Positions 25,680 to 34,131 are shown, numbered from the stretch's first letter. The stretch: DNA of 64,000 nucleotides from an uncultured Flavobacteriaceae bacterium (GCA_947489085.1 CANLCJ010000023.1:1-64000); one strand, 5' to 3'. Numbers and translations: made by a program. The notes: a model not told the origin generated them from the sequence alone.

Positions 25680-27416
25680 ATGGAAACATTTAATACTAAA
25701 ACAACAAGTCTACTATTTATATTGTTTGTCAATGCTTTAGTTTTTTCTCAAAAAAATAATGAAGAGCTTTTTTTTAATTCTATAGTAAAGAGAAAAGCGG
25801 ATAAGCATAATGAAGTTTTTTTTTTCATTAAAGCATCAAGTTTTTTTATTGATAAAGAGTGGGATTCTACTTTGATTTACACTAGTAAGCAATTAGATAA
25901 AACAAGTATTCAAACAGATATAGGTGATTTTTTGCATTACTTTAGAGGATTTACTTTTAAAAAGAAGAAACTTTTTAAGGAAGCTCAAAAAGAATTTGAA
26001 TTGATATCACTTGATTTTGATTATTTTGATCTGGTTAAAATGCATATGGGGCAATTATCATTAGAAATGAAGAAGTATGAAGATGCAATTTATTTTTTAA
26101 AACCGTTACTAATATTAGACAATGAAAAGTATAAGTATATAAATAGAAATGTGATTTTATCTAATTTGGCTATATCTAATTTGCATTTAGGTCATTTTAA
26201 TAAAGCTGAAGAATATTTATTAAAAAATAAAGAACTACACGAAAAAATAAAAGACACCATAAATATAATTAATTCTTATGGAAATTTAGCTAATTTATAT
26301 TACGAGCAATACAAAGACAATTTAGCAATTCCTTATTTTGAAAAAGCGTATCAACTTTCTAAAAAAATAAATAATTTTCAAACTAAACTAGCTACTGCAC
26401 GAAACATGGCCGTAGTAGAAGAAAACCGCAACAACTACAAAAAAGCCTTAGCTTATCGTAAAGAAGCCGAACAATGGAAGGACTCCCTAAACAATCAAAA
26501 TAAAATCTACGAGGTAGCCCAACTCGAAAAGCAATTTGCGGTAAAACAAAAGCAGCAGGAAGTCGATTTATTACAAGTTGAAAACAAGGCCAAAGAGGTA
26601 GAACGTAATGGACTGTTGTATTCGGCACTAACTTTATTGATTCTATTGGGGGTTACCTTTTATTTTTACAAAGAAAAAAACAAAACTCACAAGATTATTG
26701 TCGCACAAAAAGAGACTTTAGATGCTTTAAATGCTACAAAAGATAAGTTATTCTCTATAGTGAGTCACGATTTACGATCGTCTGTAAACGCGCTAAAAAC
26801 AAGTAACGCCAAATTGCTATCGAATTTAGAAGCCAATAATTTGTCTGCTTTAGATACCTTGTTGCAACGTAACAGTGGTATTGTAAATGGAGCTTATAAT
26901 CTGTTAGATAACCTATTGCATTGGGCATTATTACAAACCAAACAGTCGTATTTTTATATAGAGCCGTTGCGTTTGTTTTTTATTACAGAACAGGTTTCTC
27001 ACAATTATAAACCTTTATTAGAAGACCAAGGCTTAACTTTCGAAAATAGTGTGTTAAAGACTGCCAAGGTCTTAGCCGACCAAGAATCTTTGAAAATTAT
27101 ATTACGTAACCTGTTAGATAATGCAATCAAATTTTCTAAACCCAATGGGCAGATTAAAATCTATACGACTGTAAGCAGAGATTTTTGTAATTTAATTGTA
27201 GAAGATACGGGCTTAGGCATGAGTGCAGATACTGTAGCAACACTGCTACGAGATACCCCAAACTTAGCAAAAAAAGAAAACGAAGATATTATAGGTACGG
27301 GGTTAGGGGTACAACTTTGTAAATCTTACATACAAAAAAATAATGGGGTGTTTTCTATAGAGAGTACATTAGGAAAAGGGACTAAAATGATTGTGGCTTT
27401 GCCAAAGACCACCTAA
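25680..27416 (+). CDS. TPR-containing membrane sensor histidine kinase
   Basis: A 578-residue sensor kinase. It has a signal peptide or anchor (residues 1-23), tetratricopeptide-like helical repeats at about 40-270 (YEDAIYFLKPLL, GHFNKAEEYLL, DNLAIPYFEKAYQLS), a coiled stretch, one transmembrane helix at about 311-331 and a linker. The phospho-acceptor His363 is in FSIVSHDLRSSV, and the HATPase domain includes NLLDNAIKFSKPNG and GTGLGVQLCKSY. Its original partner is probably the LytTR regulator at 28347, now 930 bases away because of an inserted cassette. Base composition changes sharply near 26390: the TPR part is much more A/T-rich than the kinase part. Confidence 0.9.
   Translation: METFNTKTTSLLFILFVNALVFSQKNNEELFFNSIVKRKADKHNEVFFFIKASSFFIDKEWDSTLIYTSKQLDKTSIQTDIGDFLHYFRGFTFKKKKLFKEAQKEFELISLDFDYFDLVKMHMGQLSLEMKKYEDAIYFLKPLLILDNEKYKYINRNVILSNLAISNLHLGHFNKAEEYLLKNKELHEKIKDTINIINSYGNLANLYYEQYKDNLAIPYFEKAYQLSKKINNFQTKLATARNMAVVEENRNNYKKALAYRKEAEQWKDSLNNQNKIYEVAQLEKQFAVKQKQQEVDLLQVENKAKEVERNGLLYSALTLLILLGVTFYFYKEKNKTHKIIVAQKETLDALNATKDKLFSIVSHDLRSSVNALKTSNAKLLSNLEANNLSALDTLLQRNSGIVNGAYNLLDNLLHWALLQTKQSYFYIEPLRLFFITEQVSHNYKPLLEDQGLTFENSVLKTAKVLADQESLKIILRNLLDNAIKFSKPNGQIKIYTTVSRDFCNLIVEDTGLGMSADTVATLLRDTPNLAKKENEDIIGTGLGVQLCKSYIQKNNGVFSIESTLGKGTKMIVALPKTT
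27305..27415 (+). repeat. Direct repeat, copy 1 (3' end of the histidine kinase gene)
   Basis: These 111 bases recur at 28235-28345 with only four differences, all between 27395 and 27411. The first 90 bases are identical. This copy forms the actual kinase C-terminus. Confidence 0.97.
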
Positions 27417-27573
27417 TTCATAATAACAGTCATTGCATTTTAGAACTATCAAATAAATAACACGCATTGAAATTTAACACAGTTAAATAATTTGAAGATG
27501 TATTGCATTATTTTTACTGTAAAACTACGAAATAAGTTTAGGGTGTTCGTGAATTTTGTATCTTAGTTAAGAT

Positions 27574-27828
27574 ATGGATATTCAAGCAGAAAAATATCAT
27601 TTAATACAAAAAATTGTTCATCTTCAAGATAGCAGTATTATCAGTAAGTTAAAAGAACTTCTTAGTTCTCAGTCTACAACTACTGATTGGTATGATGAAT
27701 TAACGACTTCACAAAAAAACGCTATTGACAAAGGATTACAAGATTTAAAAGATGGTAATACATTAACTCATGAGCAAGTTCAACAAGTTGTTAGACAAAA
27801 AATTGAACAATTAAGGCAAAGGAGTTAA
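27574..27828 (+). CDS. Antitoxin of a type II toxin-antitoxin module
   Basis: An 84-residue, charged, helical protein resembling the small addiction-module antitoxins of Bacteroidota that precede RelE/ParE toxins. It has an N-terminal helical part (EKYHLIQKIVHLQD), then DWYDELTTSQKNAIDKGLQDL with the frequent D-W-(W/Y)-D-E-L pattern, and a C-terminal helix that would wrap the toxin. The stop overlaps the toxin start (TAATG), typical of translational coupling. It is intact while its toxin is frameshifted. The module lies within a segment inserted between a kinase and its regulator. Confidence 0.78.
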   Translation: MDIQAEKYHLIQKIVHLQDSSIISKLKELLSSQSTTTDWYDELTTSQKNAIDKGLQDLKDGNTLTHEQVQQVVRQKIEQLRQRS

Positions 27829-28105
27829 TGCAAATTATTTGGGCAGCTTCTGCTAAACAGACTTATCTTGATGCTATTGAACAACTATTTGAAAAATGGA
27901 ATATTTCTGTAGTTGATACGTTTGAATTACAAGTAAGTCAATTAATAAGATAGAATTTCATAATCACATTTGTCCTAAATCTATTTTTGAAGGACTTCAC
28001 AAATGTGTTATCAATAAACACAACTCTTTAATCTATAAAGTTAAAAACGATAATTGTATAGAGATTGTAATGTTTATCTTCAACAAAAGTGAACACATCT
28101 TTTAA
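27828..28105 (+). pseudogene. Frameshifted RelE/ParE-family toxin
   Basis: Translation from the ATG overlapping the antitoxin stop gives a ParE-like start (MQIIWAASAKQTYLDAIEQL, then FEKWNISVVDTFE) and stops at 27951-27953 after 41 residues. The remaining toxin sequence continues in another frame to TAA at 28103-28105: NKIEFHNHICPKSIFEGLHK, then CVINKHNSLIYKVKNDN and CIEIVMFIFNKSEHIF. This has the usual CPKS, KCVI, SLIY and IE(L/I)V blocks of this family. A single small indel near 27938-27945 explains the break. The toxin should be inactive unless ribosomal frameshifting or a sequencing error is involved. Confidence 0.78.
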
Positions 28106-28234
28106 AATCATTACATGCTTTAGTATTTGAGGAAAGATAACTTATAAAATATGTTTTGTGTCATTTCAAATATAAAACTTACAGCTCGCGTCCGAGAGAT
28201 CGCTATCGTTACGACTTTGTCGAGTGCCGTATTG
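28106..28234. other. Spacer with a GC-richer island
   Basis: No gene is present. Bases 28183-28225 are notably richer in G/C than the surroundings and contain nested CG-rich inverted words (CTCG...CGAG, CGAC/GTCG). It ends exactly where the second copy of the kinase 3' end begins, so it may be the junction of the inserted segment. Confidence 0.4.
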
Positions 28235-28345
28235 AGGGGTACAACTTTGTAAATCTTACATACAAAAAAATAATGGGGTGTTTTCTATAGAGAGTACATT
28301 AGGAAAAGGGACTAAAATGATTGTATCTTTACCAAAAACCACCTA
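28235..28345 (+). repeat. Direct repeat, copy 2 (vestigial kinase 3' end)
   Basis: A near-exact copy of 27305-27415. The copy ends in a TAA stop (28344-28346) directly followed by the ATG of the response regulator, which is probably the ancestral kinase-regulator junction. It has no start and no upstream kinase sequence. Confidence 0.97.
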
Positions 28346-28346
28346 A

Positions 28347-29093
28347 ATGCAAAATATTAACGTTTTAGTTATAGAGGACAGGCCAGAGGAAAGTAAACCC
28401 TTGGTTGCCACTTTAACAGCCAATGGTTATACTGTTGTGGCCATAGCTACAAACTTTAAAGAGGCTTTAGAGCTGTACCACAAGCACCCTATAGATATTG
28501 CCATAATAGATATTTTTTTAAACGGCAATCCAGAAGGTATTGCATTTGCCGAAACCATAAATCTAGACCCCAATAGCTCGAAACCATTCGTATTTTTAAC
28601 CAGTTCTACAGATAGGGCCTTATTTGAACGTGCTAAACTTACCCAGCCGTTTAGTTACCTTATGAAACCCTTTAACGAGCTGGAAATTTTATATGCTCTG
28701 GAAACAGCAGTAGAAAAATTTTACAAACAAGCCGATGTGTTTTTGGGAGAGGAAGAAGACACTATAATAAGCGAGGATTACTTATTTATTAAAAAGGGGA
28801 AGGCTTTAAAAAAAGTACTTACAAAATCTATTATTTATATTGAAGTTGAAGAGAAGTACTGCAATATTATAACAGAAGATGAAAAATTTGTCATTTTAAT
28901 TTCATTGACAAAAATTTTAAAGTTTTTGGATAAAAACAGGTTTAGCCGCACCCACAGAAACTTTATAGTTAATACCGAAAAAATTACAGAAATAGTACCT
29001 AGTGATAATCTTATAGTACTTTCTGGCCAACACAAAGCGATACTTAGCGATACTTATAAAGACATTTTAAAACGCATCAGGACACTAAAATAA
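28347..29093 (+). CDS. LytTR-family response regulator
   Basis: A 248-residue regulator with a receiver domain (residues 1-125) and a LytTR DNA-binding domain (about 145-245). The receiver retains the acidic pair Glu10-Asp11, the phospho-acceptor Asp55 (DIAIIDIFLNGNPEG), the Thr/Ser region FLTSSTDRA and the conserved Lys in YLMKPFN. The DNA-binding part shows IYIEVEEKYCNI and FSRTHRNFIVN, typical of LytTR. It directly abuts the vestigial kinase 3' end, so it likely answers to the histidine kinase at 25680-27416. Targets are unknown. Confidence 0.93.
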   Translation: MQNINVLVIEDRPEESKPLVATLTANGYTVVAIATNFKEALELYHKHPIDIAIIDIFLNGNPEGIAFAETINLDPNSSKPFVFLTSSTDRALFERAKLTQPFSYLMKPFNELEILYALETAVEKFYKQADVFLGEEEDTIISEDYLFIKKGKALKKVLTKSIIYIEVEEKYCNIITEDEKFVILISLTKILKFLDKNRFSRTHRNFIVNTEKITEIVPSDNLIVLSGQHKAILSDTYKDILKRIRTLK

Positions 29094-29194
29094 TACGCTT
29101 TGCTTTACGGCTATTAATTTGTTACAAATGAAGTGATTTAAACTTTTTTGATTCTAGCGAAAATTCTAGATTTTGTTTAATTGAAGTGTTTTTT

Positions 29195-29306
29195 GCTAGT
29201 CTAAGGCAAAAAATAAAGCTCAGCTCTCGTTAAGGATTCCTTTTTTAACATAAGGCATTAAAAAAGAAAGCACAGGGACGCGAAGTTTTGTTTGTATATC
29301 GCATAG
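29195..29306 (+). repeat. Dispersed intergenic repeat, copy B
   Basis: It starts with 19 bases identical to 7081-7099 and then aligns for about 90 more bases with substitutions and gaps. Reverse-frame translations of both copies keep some residues (NFA.LCF), but this copy has stops, so it is not a gene now. Confidence 0.7.
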
Positions 29307-29566
29307 TCTTACTGCTATTGGTTTTTCTTATTGAAATGTAGGCACTTAGCCTGTCTGTGTATAGCCACCTTACTACGTTTACAGGCAACAAAATATCCAG
29401 CCATTCTTTACATGATGTTAATTTACGGATTCATGACCCTAATTTCCTGTTTTATGACTATTTCTAAATACTGATTGCTGTTTATCAGTAATTTAGACCT
29501 ATGTAAAACGAAAAACATCATGGCATGTTTTCAAGAAAGAAATGGGATCAAAAATCGAAACGAAAT

Positions 29567-29680
29567 ATGAATATTACAGAACGTAAAAAAACGGACTACT
29601 TTATCTATGCGCTAATGGCAGCAGTTATCGCTCAGCTTTGTATCTTGATATACCGTATTATTATGATAACGTCTATATAG
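29567..29680 (+). CDS. Possible small membrane protein
   Basis: A 37-codon open frame from ATG 29567 to TAG 29678-29680. It reads as a charged N-terminus (MNITERKKTDY) followed by one strongly hydrophobic helix of about 24 residues (FIYALMAAVIAQLCILIYRI), the classic shape of a bacterial small membrane protein. The positive-inside rule would put the N-terminus in the cytoplasm. No family was recognised, no clear promoter or ribosome-binding site is visible, and such a frame can occur by chance. Confidence 0.35.
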   Translation: MNITERKKTDYFIYALMAAVIAQLCILIYRIIMITSI

Positions 29681-29886
29681 TACTTTGTACTATTTGTAAT
29701 TGTTGTAATACATTGTTTTTTTCAGGTTCAAGAAAAAAGCAACTATGATGGCTATGCTTAGGTTTTTATCGAGTAGTAACTTTAGCTATAAGTTGGGTAA
29801 ACCGAATTAAACATATATAAAATACATCTTGTAACCAACCTTGTTTTAACAGATGTAGCATATAAACTCATGTTTATAGTGCATAA

Positions 29887-29918
29887 AAAAAGAGCACTCC
29901 TTAACAAGTGCTCTTTTT
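29887..29918 (-). terminator. purH terminator
   Basis: Twelve-base complementary arms (29887-29898 and 29907-29918, core AGAGCACT/AGTGCTCT) with an eight-base loop and A/T tracts on both sides. It lies 22 bases past the purH stop and could act in both directions. Confidence 0.9.
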
Positions 29919-29940
29919 ACAATTATAGGGATTGAAGCTT

Positions 29941-31473
29941 CTAGTGCTTAAAGTGTCTCGTACCTGTCATTACCATAGCAACACTATTAGCGTTACAATA
30001 GTCGATGCTTAATTGGTCTTTAATAGAGCCTCCAGGCTGAATAACAGCAGTTATACCCGCGTTATTGGCTATTTCCACACAATCTGGAAACGGAAAAAAG
30101 GCATCGCTAGCCATAACAGCACCATTTAAATCGAAATTAAAAGAACCTGCCTTGTGTATAGCCTGTTGTAAAGCATCTACACGGCTTGTTTGGCCCGTGC
30201 CACTAGCGCAAAGTTGTTTGTTTTTTGCCAAAACAATGGTGTTAGATTTTGTATGCTTACATATTTTAGACGCAAATAATAAATCGTCTATCTGTGCCGC
30301 AGTTGCTTTAGTGTTAGTTACTGCTTTTAAACCTTCAGCAGTATCTGTAATGTTATTTCTGTCTTGTACCAAAATACCATTTAAACAGCTGCGTACATTA
30401 GTTTGTGGCATGTCTATATCATGGATTTTTAGTAAAATCCTGTTCTTTTTTCCTTGAAGTACAGCTAAAGCATCATTAGCAAAAGAAGGAGCAATAACAA
30501 CCTCACAAAATAATTTATGAATCTCTTCTGCGGTAGCCAAGTCTATTTCAGTATTACTAATAAGCACTCCACCAAAAGCCGATACGGGATCTCCAGCTAA
30601 AGCATCGATATAAGCTTGGTGTAAGTTATCACGTTGCGCTAAACCGCAAGCATTGTTGTGTTTTAAAATGGCAAATGTAGGTGCATCGTTTTTAAACTCT
30701 AGCATTAAGTTTACAGCAGCATCTACATCTAAGAGGTTGTTGTAACTTAGTTCTTTACCGTGTAATTTGGTAAATAATTCATCAAAATCTCCAAAAAACA
30801 CGCCTTTCTGGTGTGGATTTTCTCCATAACGTAAAGTTTTACCTTTAGTTTCACTAAGTTTTAAAACGGTTTCTTCGTTATTCTGATTAAAATAATTGAA
30901 AATAGCAGAATCGTAATGCGAAGACACATTAAAAGCCTTTCCTGCAAAACGCTTTCTATCAGCTTCAGAAATACTGCCGTTATTAGCAGAAATAAGCTCT
31001 AAAAACTCAGCATAATCGGTAACAGAAGAGACACAAATAACATCTGCATAATTTTTAGCGGCGGCACGAATTAATGAAATACCACCTATATCAATTTTTT
31101 CTATAATGTCTTGATGACTTGCACCAGAAGCGACAGTCTTTTCAAAAGGATATAAGTCTACAATAACAACATCAATTTGAGGAATCTCATATTCCGCCAA
31201 TTCTGCCACATCGCCATCGTGGTTTTGTCTGTTTAAAATACCACCAAAAACCTTTGGGTGTAATGTTTTTACACGACCGCCTAATATAGAAGGGTACGAT
31301 GTAACATCCTCTACAGGAACAACCTTAATGCCTAAATCGTTAATGAATTTTTCTGTACCACCAGTTGAATAAATAGTAACCCCTTGTTTATCTAACTCTT
31401 TTACAATAGGCTCTAAACCGTCTTTACTAAATACAGATATTAGTGCTGATTTAATGGTTTTTTCGTTGCTCAT
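29941..31473 (-). CDS. purH: Bifunctional AICAR formyltransferase/IMP cyclohydrolase
   Basis: A 510-residue cytoplasmic enzyme for the last two steps of IMP synthesis. The N-terminal IMP cyclohydrolase domain shows ALISVFSKDGLEPI, STGGTEKFI and GRVKTLHPKVFGGIL. The C-terminal transformylase domain shows the KHNNACG motif with its catalytic Lys-His, RYGENPHQ, and the closing SDAFFPFPDCVE and TGTRHFKH. Length and order are normal. It is monocistronic, with a -7 box at 31562-31569 and a strong terminator. In related genomes it is commonly next to mreB, which is about 5 kb away here. Confidence 0.98.
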   Translation of the reverse strand: MSNEKTIKSALISVFSKDGLEPIVKELDKQGVTIYSTGGTEKFINDLGIKVVPVEDVTSYPSILGGRVKTLHPKVFGGILNRQNHDGDVAELAEYEIPQIDVVIVDLYPFEKTVASGASHQDIIEKIDIGGISLIRAAAKNYADVICVSSVTDYAEFLELISANNGSISEADRKRFAGKAFNVSSHYDSAIFNYFNQNNEETVLKLSETKGKTLRYGENPHQKGVFFGDFDELFTKLHGKELSYNNLLDVDAAVNLMLEFKNDAPTFAILKHNNACGLAQRDNLHQAYIDALAGDPVSAFGGVLISNTEIDLATAEEIHKLFCEVVIAPSFANDALAVLQGKKNRILLKIHDIDMPQTNVRSCLNGILVQDRNNITDTAEGLKAVTNTKATAAQIDDLLFASKICKHTKSNTIVLAKNKQLCASGTGQTSRVDALQQAIHKAGSFNFDLNGAVMASDAFFPFPDCVEIANNAGITAVIQPGGSIKDQLSIDYCNANSVAMVMTGTRHFKH

Positions 31474-31816
31474 GTTTTTAAATGTTGTTTTAAACTCCTC
31501 TGTTTAGGATGTGATTATGTTGTTTATCAAGAGGTTATCCTCTGTGTTTTAAAAATATTTGCAAAAGTAGCTATTTCATAAAGAAATACAACTTAGAATG
31601 GTTTTAAAAAAGTAACGTTTTTTTAACTAAATTATAGATTTGTTAACAGCGCTTAGCATACAGGTAAACACACACATGCTATGGCTATTAATTTTAAAGC
31701 TTAGTAAATAGTTTGGAAAAGCAGTTTAAAAAGATGTATTTTGTAGTAGCGATGCATTTTCAATGTTTTGTCTTATACCAAACGATAAAGCAATTCTATA
31801 AAGCCCATAGTATATT
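31474..31816. other. Divergent spacer between purH and xrtF
   Basis: Apart from the purH promoter box at 31562-31569, nothing is recognised. No gene or structural RNA is supported. Confidence 0.5.
31562..31569 (-). promoter_or_regulatory. Predicted purH promoter -7 box
   Basis: The minus strand reads TACTTTTG (TAnnTTTG), giving a purH leader of roughly 80-85 bases. Confidence 0.55.
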
Positions 31817-32368
31817 TTGAAAGCACTTTTTATAAAATTTAAACCTGTAGTACGATTTATAACAACATTTTTGTTGGTCTATTTTGCCTTATCGGTTGCT
31901 TACAAGTTTTATTTAGAATATTCGAAAACAAGCACATACTATCCAGACTATTTTACGCATTTGGTAGCGCAACAAACAAAGGGGCTGCTCAATGCATTTT
32001 CATATACTACGGAAACCCTACCGCATGAAAATGAACCCTCAATAAAACTCATAGTTAATGGCAATTATTTAGCCCGCGTTATAGAGGGGTGCAACGGTAT
32101 TAGTATTATAATTTTATTTGTAGCATTTATAGTAGCGTTTGCATCTCGATTAAAACCGACACTATTATATGTTTTAGCAGGGAGTGTATTAATTTACAGC
32201 ATAAATTTAGCCCGCATAGTTTTATTGTCTATTGGTTTGTACCATTACCCAGAGTTAGAGGTGGTTTTGCACACCGTTATTTTTCCGGCATTAATTTATG
32301 GTGTTGTGTTTTTATTATGGGTGTTTTGGGTAAATACATTTTCTAAATTAAAGCCAAAACATGCCTAA
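31817..32368 (+). CDS. xrtF: Exosortase family protein XrtF
   Basis: A 183-residue polytopic membrane protein with about four hydrophobic segments. The exosortase catalytic triad is visible: Cys92 in VIEGCNGISI, Arg133 in NLARIVLLS and His152 in VVLHTVIFPA. Exosortases are transpeptidase-like enzymes that cut C-terminal sorting signals, and the F type is confined to Bacteroidota. The start codon is TTG, chosen because it puts the first helix at the usual place. It overlaps the next gene by eight bases. Its substrates are not established and none was recognised in this window. Confidence 0.9.
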   Translation: MKALFIKFKPVVRFITTFLLVYFALSVAYKFYLEYSKTSTYYPDYFTHLVAQQTKGLLNAFSYTTETLPHENEPSIKLIVNGNYLARVIEGCNGISIIILFVAFIVAFASRLKPTLLYVLAGSVLIYSINLARIVLLSIGLYHYPELEVVLHTVIFPALIYGVVFLLWVFWVNTFSKLKPKHA

Positions 32369-32792
32369 ATTTATAACCTATTTGAGTGTTATTGTGCTTG
32401 TTATTATACTTGTGCTAATTCGTCTTTTCGAGAACACGCTATTTTACGATCCCTATCTCACATTTTTTCAAAACGATTATTTGTATTTGGACAGTCCAAG
32501 ACGCGAGTTGCTGAAACTCGTGGGGTATACTACACTAAGATACGTGTTAAACACATTAGTATCATTAACATTAATACAGGTTGTATTTAAAGATTTAAGT
32601 ATTTTAAAATTCTCAACTATTTTATACGCAATAGCTTTTCTTATACTATTACCACTGTACCTTTATTTTGTAATAAATCCTAGGCAAGAAGACTATTATT
32701 TGTTTTTTAATGTGCGGCGTTTTTTAATTCAACCTTTAGTATTAATCCTGTTATTGCCTGCTTTTTATTATCAAAAGCGAAAATTTAAATAA
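32361..32792 (+). CDS. Exosortase F system-associated membrane protein
   Basis: A 143-residue protein with four predicted transmembrane helices (IVLVIILVLIRLF, a helix around VLNTLVSLTLIQVVF, ILLPLYLYFVI, FLIQPLVLILLLPAFYY). The FFQNDYLYLDSPRREL loop, together with its position right after xrtF, identifies the small partner found with XrtF across Flavobacteriia. Start and stop codons overlap with xrtF, so the two are translated together. Its role in sorting is unknown. Confidence 0.85.
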   Translation: MPKFITYLSVIVLVIILVLIRLFENTLFYDPYLTFFQNDYLYLDSPRRELLKLVGYTTLRYVLNTLVSLTLIQVVFKDLSILKFSTILYAIAFLILLPLYLYFVINPRQEDYYLFFNVRRFLIQPLVLILLLPAFYYQKRKFK

Positions 32793-32871
32793 GCTATAGG
32801 TATATCCTAAAATAAAAGTTAATCTATTTTAAAATGAAAAACATTAGGATAGAATTTTGTAATTTTGAAAT

Positions 32872-33279
32872 GTGAAGGTAACATCAACATATAAGATAGT
32901 AGCAATAGGTATGGCGCTTTTAGTGTTATGTTCTACGTTTTCCTTTACGGTACAAAAGCACTATTGCGGAGATGTTTTAGTAGATACTTCGGTATTTACT
33001 GAAGTGGAAAGGTGCTGCGCACACGGTACAGATACTTCTGTATTAAGCCCGAATCCTTGTTGTAAGGATGAAGTGACTTTAATTAAAGGGCAAAAAGAAT
33101 TAAAAATTTCGCTACAAGCCCCTGTTGCATTTCACAAAAAACACTTAAAAAAACATCACGTTTGTTACCAAGCTCTAGAGCGTATTTATGCATACAAACG
33201 GTTCTTAGAGCCTAAAAAATACGTACCCCCTAAATTGATCCCAGATATTCTTGTATTGGATCAAGTATTTTTAATATGA
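32872..33279 (+). CDS. HYC_CC_PP family exported protein
   Basis: A 135-residue protein with a signal peptide (about 1-25) followed by the family-naming motifs HYC (KHYCGD), CC (VERCCAH and NPCCKDE) and PP (YVPPKL). The start is GTG, since the next in-frame ATG would remove half of the signal peptide. Six cysteines in an exported protein next to HMA-domain proteins suggest metal binding, probably copper or another soft metal. The function is not established. It heads the cluster that ends with the secreted HMA protein at 36751. Confidence 0.82.
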   Translation: MKVTSTYKIVAIGMALLVLCSTFSFTVQKHYCGDVLVDTSVFTEVERCCAHGTDTSVLSPNPCCKDEVTLIKGQKELKISLQAPVAFHKKHLKKHHVCYQALERIYAYKRFLEPKKYVPPKLIPDILVLDQVFLI

Positions 33280-33370
33280 TTTTATTGACTGCCTATTGTA
33301 ACACACAATAAGCAGTGCTTCCTTTTTAAATTTTAGAGAAGTTTAAAATTCGATTACAAATACATATTAC

Positions 33371-34081
33371 ATGAAACTTACATATACAGTTACAGGCATG
33401 ACGTGTAATGGCTGTAGTGCTAGTGTTACAAAAGCATTACAACGCATAGCAGAGGTTACACACGTTACAGTTAATCTAGAAAACGCTGAGGTAACGCTTA
33501 CTACTACAGCACCAGTTACTATAGAGAAAATACAGGAGGCCTTACCGCCAAAATATAAGGTTGCTGTACCAAAAAATGAGGAAATATTGCAAAATCCCTT
33601 GGCAACAGGCAGCTTAAAGCAACTCTACCCACTAGGTCTTATTTTTGCATATTTGTTAATTACAGCCGTGTTATTAAACGTAAAATCGTGGCAAACATCA
33701 CAGTTTATGTACGACTTTATGGGGCTGTTTTATATCGTTTTTAGCTTTTTTAAGCTATTAGATGTAAAAGGATTTGCTATGTCTTTTAAAATGTACGATC
33801 CCCTTGCCAAACGCGTGCCGTTTTACGCTAAAGCATATCCTTTTATAGAAGTACTATTGGGACTTATGCTATTACAGCGTTTAGAACTAAAAGCAACACT
33901 TGTACTAACACTTTTTATTCTAGGTATAACTACAATTGGCGTTACGCAAAGTCTATTAAAAAAGGAAACCATACAATGTGCTTGTCTGGGTACTGTACTT
34001 AATTTACCGATGACGAAAGCCACTTTTATAGAAAATAGCATTATGCTAGTCATGGCTTTAACCATGCTAATCTTGGATTGA
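33371..34081 (+). CDS. HMA domain fused to MauE/DoxX-like membrane protein
   Basis: A 236-residue fusion. Residues 1-66 are a heavy-metal-associated ferredoxin-like domain with the ligand motif MTCNGCSAS (Cys-x-x-Cys). The remainder has four transmembrane helices in a MauE/DoxX-like arrangement, including an IQCACLGTVLNLPM segment with a second cysteine pair characteristic of this membrane group. It is likely to bind and pass a soft metal, or to manage its redox state, at the inner membrane. There is no P-type ATPase domain. It lies between the HYC_CC_PP protein and a TonB-dependent receptor in the same direction. Confidence 0.85.
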   Translation: MKLTYTVTGMTCNGCSASVTKALQRIAEVTHVTVNLENAEVTLTTTAPVTIEKIQEALPPKYKVAVPKNEEILQNPLATGSLKQLYPLGLIFAYLLITAVLLNVKSWQTSQFMYDFMGLFYIVFSFFKLLDVKGFAMSFKMYDPLAKRVPFYAKAYPFIEVLLGLMLLQRLELKATLVLTLFILGITTIGVTQSLLKKETIQCACLGTVLNLPMTKATFIENSIMLVMALTMLILD

Positions 34082-34131
34082 TGTGTTTATTGCAATGCTA
34101 TATACCGCATGCCACTTAAATTAAATACAAT

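Larger units (their letters stand above)
29094..29940. other. Long spacer between the LytTR regulator and purH
   Basis: The spacer contains the second copy of the dispersed repeat (29195-29306), one possible 37-codon membrane peptide (29567-29680) and the purH terminator at its right end. No other coding signal or RNA gene is recognised. Confidence 0.6.

Noticed and set aside
27417-28234. Insertion sequence between the kinase and its regulator
   Set aside because: No transposase, terminal inverted repeats or short target duplication are visible; only a toxin-antitoxin pair and a long direct repeat are present.
32860-32867. TAATTTTG promoter box before the HYC_CC_PP gene
   Set aside because: It lies only five bases before the GTG start, so initiation would fall at or after the start codon. 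It may be a chance match in A/T-rich DNA.
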